A stretch of 6,893 bases of DNA from contig LUZO01000064.1 in assembly GCA_001603685.1 (NCBI GenBank), positions 1-6,893 on the forward strand. The letters are read 5' to 3'. A program made the position numbers and the translations under genes. Below, in pieces: positions 5,330-6,893 of the stretch; position 1 is the first letter of the stretch, and every line of letters starts with the position of its first letter. Source of the stretch: Bacteroidales bacterium Bact_23 (lineage in GTDB: Bacteria; Bacteroidota; Bacteroidia; Bacteroidales; Lentimicrobiaceae). The notes beneath the pieces are model-generated. The model did not search any database. It was not told the origin of the DNA and saw only the letters and a program-made list of their open reading frames with translations.

Positions 5330-6835
5330 TTACCATCCCTCTCTGTACCGGGTAGCCGACCTGCTGCCATCACGCCTCAAATCATCGTAATCAGCATCCT
5401 TGATTTCGAGTGAACGCGTGAGCATTGCCTGCCAGTTGTAGTTCTGTATTTCGCCTTTCACATCCGAATGGACAAGCTGGTAATCGGCAGCCAGCAGGCT
5501 GGAGTTGATGAATACAAAGCGCTTGTTCCGTTCGCGGTTGTTGTTGAGCGAGTAGTAGTGCCAGATCTGGTACGGTACACTGCCGGTGGAGCTGCTTCCT
5601 GCCGTGTGGCGGTATCCGCTGGTTTCAAACGGCACATCGGTGATGTTGTTTGGCGGCCCGTACTGCAGGTAAACCCGCCCCATATCGGTATCGTAACCCT
5701 TGCGCACCTGCGTTGAGTAGGTATTGTTTACCTTTATAACCTCCTGATTGTAAGCTGTCCACGCCTTTTCGGGCTCCAGTTCGCTGCGCTTCTGCCAGAA
5801 CTGGTAGAAATACTGCTGAAGCGTGGGCAGGCTGGCGGTAGCAATCTGGGTGTTGATAAAGATTCTTTCCAGCTCGGTGGCGATGGGGGAGAGTGAGCGG
5901 ATATACTCCCTCAGGGTGTCGGCGCCGGTAATCCGTTCGGCAAAGGTATTCCTGATGTTGATGTTGTCGTAATTCAGCAGCTGCGCTGTCATGGCAGGGT
6001 TATACCGCTGAAAAAAGGCGGTGTTCTCCGCGATTACCCTGTTTTCTTTGTTTCTGACCGATACCACCAGATTGTAGTTGCCCGATGGCAGGCTGCTGAT
6101 GTCGAATTCGCTGAGCAAAACGATGGCCGGCCGCGAGCTTTCTCGCCTGATTCTTACATAGTCGCTGAGCATCGCATGGTTCTCAAACGATTCGATAAAG
6201 GCAGAAATCAGAAATTTTTCATCGCTCCCTTCCCGGTGAAGGGGATTGTATATCTCGCTGTAGAATGTCAGCCTGTTCTGGTCGGTTGCATAGAAATTAT
6301 CCACATAGGGCACCACATCGTAGCCGCTTTTGCTCAGTACATTCTCCTCGGTAGTCCTGGTGTAGGACTCAATCAACTGAATTCCGGAGATGGTGACTTT
6401 ATCTGACGGAAAATCAACGCTTACCGGATAGGTTATCACTACCGGTTTATGGTAGCTATTCAGGTCCGAAATGGAGAGGTCCAGCTCGTAGTTGCCGTTT
6501 TCGACCATAAAGCGCTGCTGGTCAATGAAATTAAGCACCAGGTTGGTGGTGTCGGTAATTTCCGGGCTGAGCAGCTCATATTTGCGGTAATCGCTGATTA
6601 CCGAATCCTGCCTTAAGATCATGGTTACCTGAACGCTACCCTGGAATTTGCCGGCATCATTCTGTTTGTAAACGATGGTATTTCCGAGGATTTCAAGATA
6701 AATCTCAACATAGGGCGAATTGCCCGGTATATTAAAGGCGGAATGGGCCAGATAGGCGCCCAGTTTCCGTGGCTTATCGGCAAAAGCAGCACCGGCGAGC
6801 AGAAAAGAGAGCAGAAGAGCAGCTATTTTTTTCAT
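5330..6835 (-). CDS. Secreted GWxTD-domain protein of unknown function
   Basis: A 501-residue exported protein. The signal peptide is residues 1-19 (KKIAALLLSFLLAGAAFA, cleaved before DKP), with no lipobox. Residues about 25-275 are beta-rich, with repeated sandwich-like patterns (YVEIYLEILGN, GNYELDLSISD, GNYNLVVSVRN). A helical link leads to the C-terminal GWxTD domain at about 335-460. This shows FYQFWQKR (343-350), the signature as GYDTD (380-384, Tyr replacing the usual Trp), GRVYLQYGPP (386-395), PYQIWHYY (421-428), FVFIN (440-444) and DYQLVHS (451-457). The GWxTD family is widespread in Bacteroidota with no settled function; an envelope or periplasmic role is the most that can be inferred. 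The ATG at 6835 has no Shine-Dalgarno. No TAnnTTTG element lies in the 58 bases upstream that are visible, so its promoter or operon partner is probably outside the window. Confidence 0.9.
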   Translation of the reverse strand: MKKIAALLLSFLLAGAAFADKPRKLGAYLAHSAFNIPGNSPYVEIYLEILGNTIVYKQNDAGKFQGSVQVTMILRQDSVISDYRKYELLSPEITDTTNLVLNFIDQQRFMVENGNYELDLSISDLNSYHKPVVITYPVSVDFPSDKVTISGIQLIESYTRTTEENVLSKSGYDVVPYVDNFYATDQNRLTFYSEIYNPLHREGSDEKFLISAFIESFENHAMLSDYVRIRRESSRPAIVLLSEFDISSLPSGNYNLVVSVRNKENRVIAENTAFFQRYNPAMTAQLLNYDNINIRNTFAERITGADTLREYIRSLSPIATELERIFINTQIATASLPTLQQYFYQFWQKRSELEPEKAWTAYNQEVIKVNNTYSTQVRKGYDTDMGRVYLQYGPPNNITDVPFETSGYRHTAGSSSTGSVPYQIWHYYSLNNNRERNKRFVFINSSLLAADYQLVHSDVKGEIQNYNWQAMLTRSLEIKDADYDDLRRDGSRSATRYREGW

Positions 6836-6893
6836 TTCAATGAATGATTACAATTTTTATCCCTTGATAATCAGGCTACAGCAATGCCATAAC

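Noticed and set aside
5305..5332. An AAATC/GATTT hairpin just after the GWxTD stop codon on the minus strand
   Set aside because: Only 5 A/T-rich pairs and a short broken U-run; too weak to call a terminator.
2729..5340. The 10-mer TACCATCCCT occurs at 2729-2738 (end of the riboswitch) and 5331-5340 (end of the GWxTD gene)
   Set aside because: The flanks do not match, and none of the other TPP aptamer elements are near the second copy. Coincidence.
6836..6893. Possible end of an upstream minus-strand gene at the right edge
   Set aside because: All three minus frames close within a few codons (for example TAA at about 6857), and nothing distinguishes a real C-terminus.

Overview
The window looks like chromosomal DNA of a Bacteroidota member, probably Bacteroidales or a relative. 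Three things point there. A TonB receptor carries an N-terminal carboxypeptidase-regulatory-like domain. A GWxTD-domain protein is present. Promoter elements fit the Bacteroidota pattern TAnnTTTG, sometimes with an upstream TTG, and most genes lack a clear Shine-Dalgarno sequence. All assignments come from reading the sequence; no database search was run.

Left part (1-2830). A short AT-rich tail of a plus-strand gene ends at 72. The minus-strand block is read right to left: a promoter element at about 2820, a clear TPP riboswitch (2730-2804), a leader of about 75 nt, an 806-residue TonB-dependent outer-membrane receptor (236-2656), and a strong hairpin (162-197) that probably ends the transcript. 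The riboswitch makes the receptor a likely thiamine (or thiamine-precursor) importer that is shut down when the cell has enough TPP.

Middle (2830-3890). The divergent intergenic region holds a perfect 12-bp inverted repeat (2889-2923) of unknown role. It is followed by a plus-strand pair: a small lipoprotein (3057-3428) and aroQ, type II 3-dehydroquinate dehydratase of the shikimate pathway (3464-3883). A compact hairpin plus T7 directly at the aroQ stop codon looks like its terminator.

Right part (3803-6893), all minus strand. A secreted GWxTD-domain protein (5330-6835) is followed by a family 2 glycosyltransferase (4204-5229, probable TTG start, with its own promoter) and a Gdx/SugE-type small multidrug resistance protein (3803-4204). 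The last two are joined by a TAATG stop/start overlap. The SMR gene runs 81 bp into the 3' end of convergent aroQ, which gives it an unusual hydrophilic tail. At that boundary it contains an in-frame A_AAA_AAA slippery heptamer.

Most of the window is ordinary housekeeping and envelope biology. I found no defence system, mobile element or CRISPR array. The points most worth checking are the riboswitch expression platform, the slippery site and convergent overlap at aroQ/gdx, the intergenic inverted repeat, and the non-ATG start of the glycosyltransferase.
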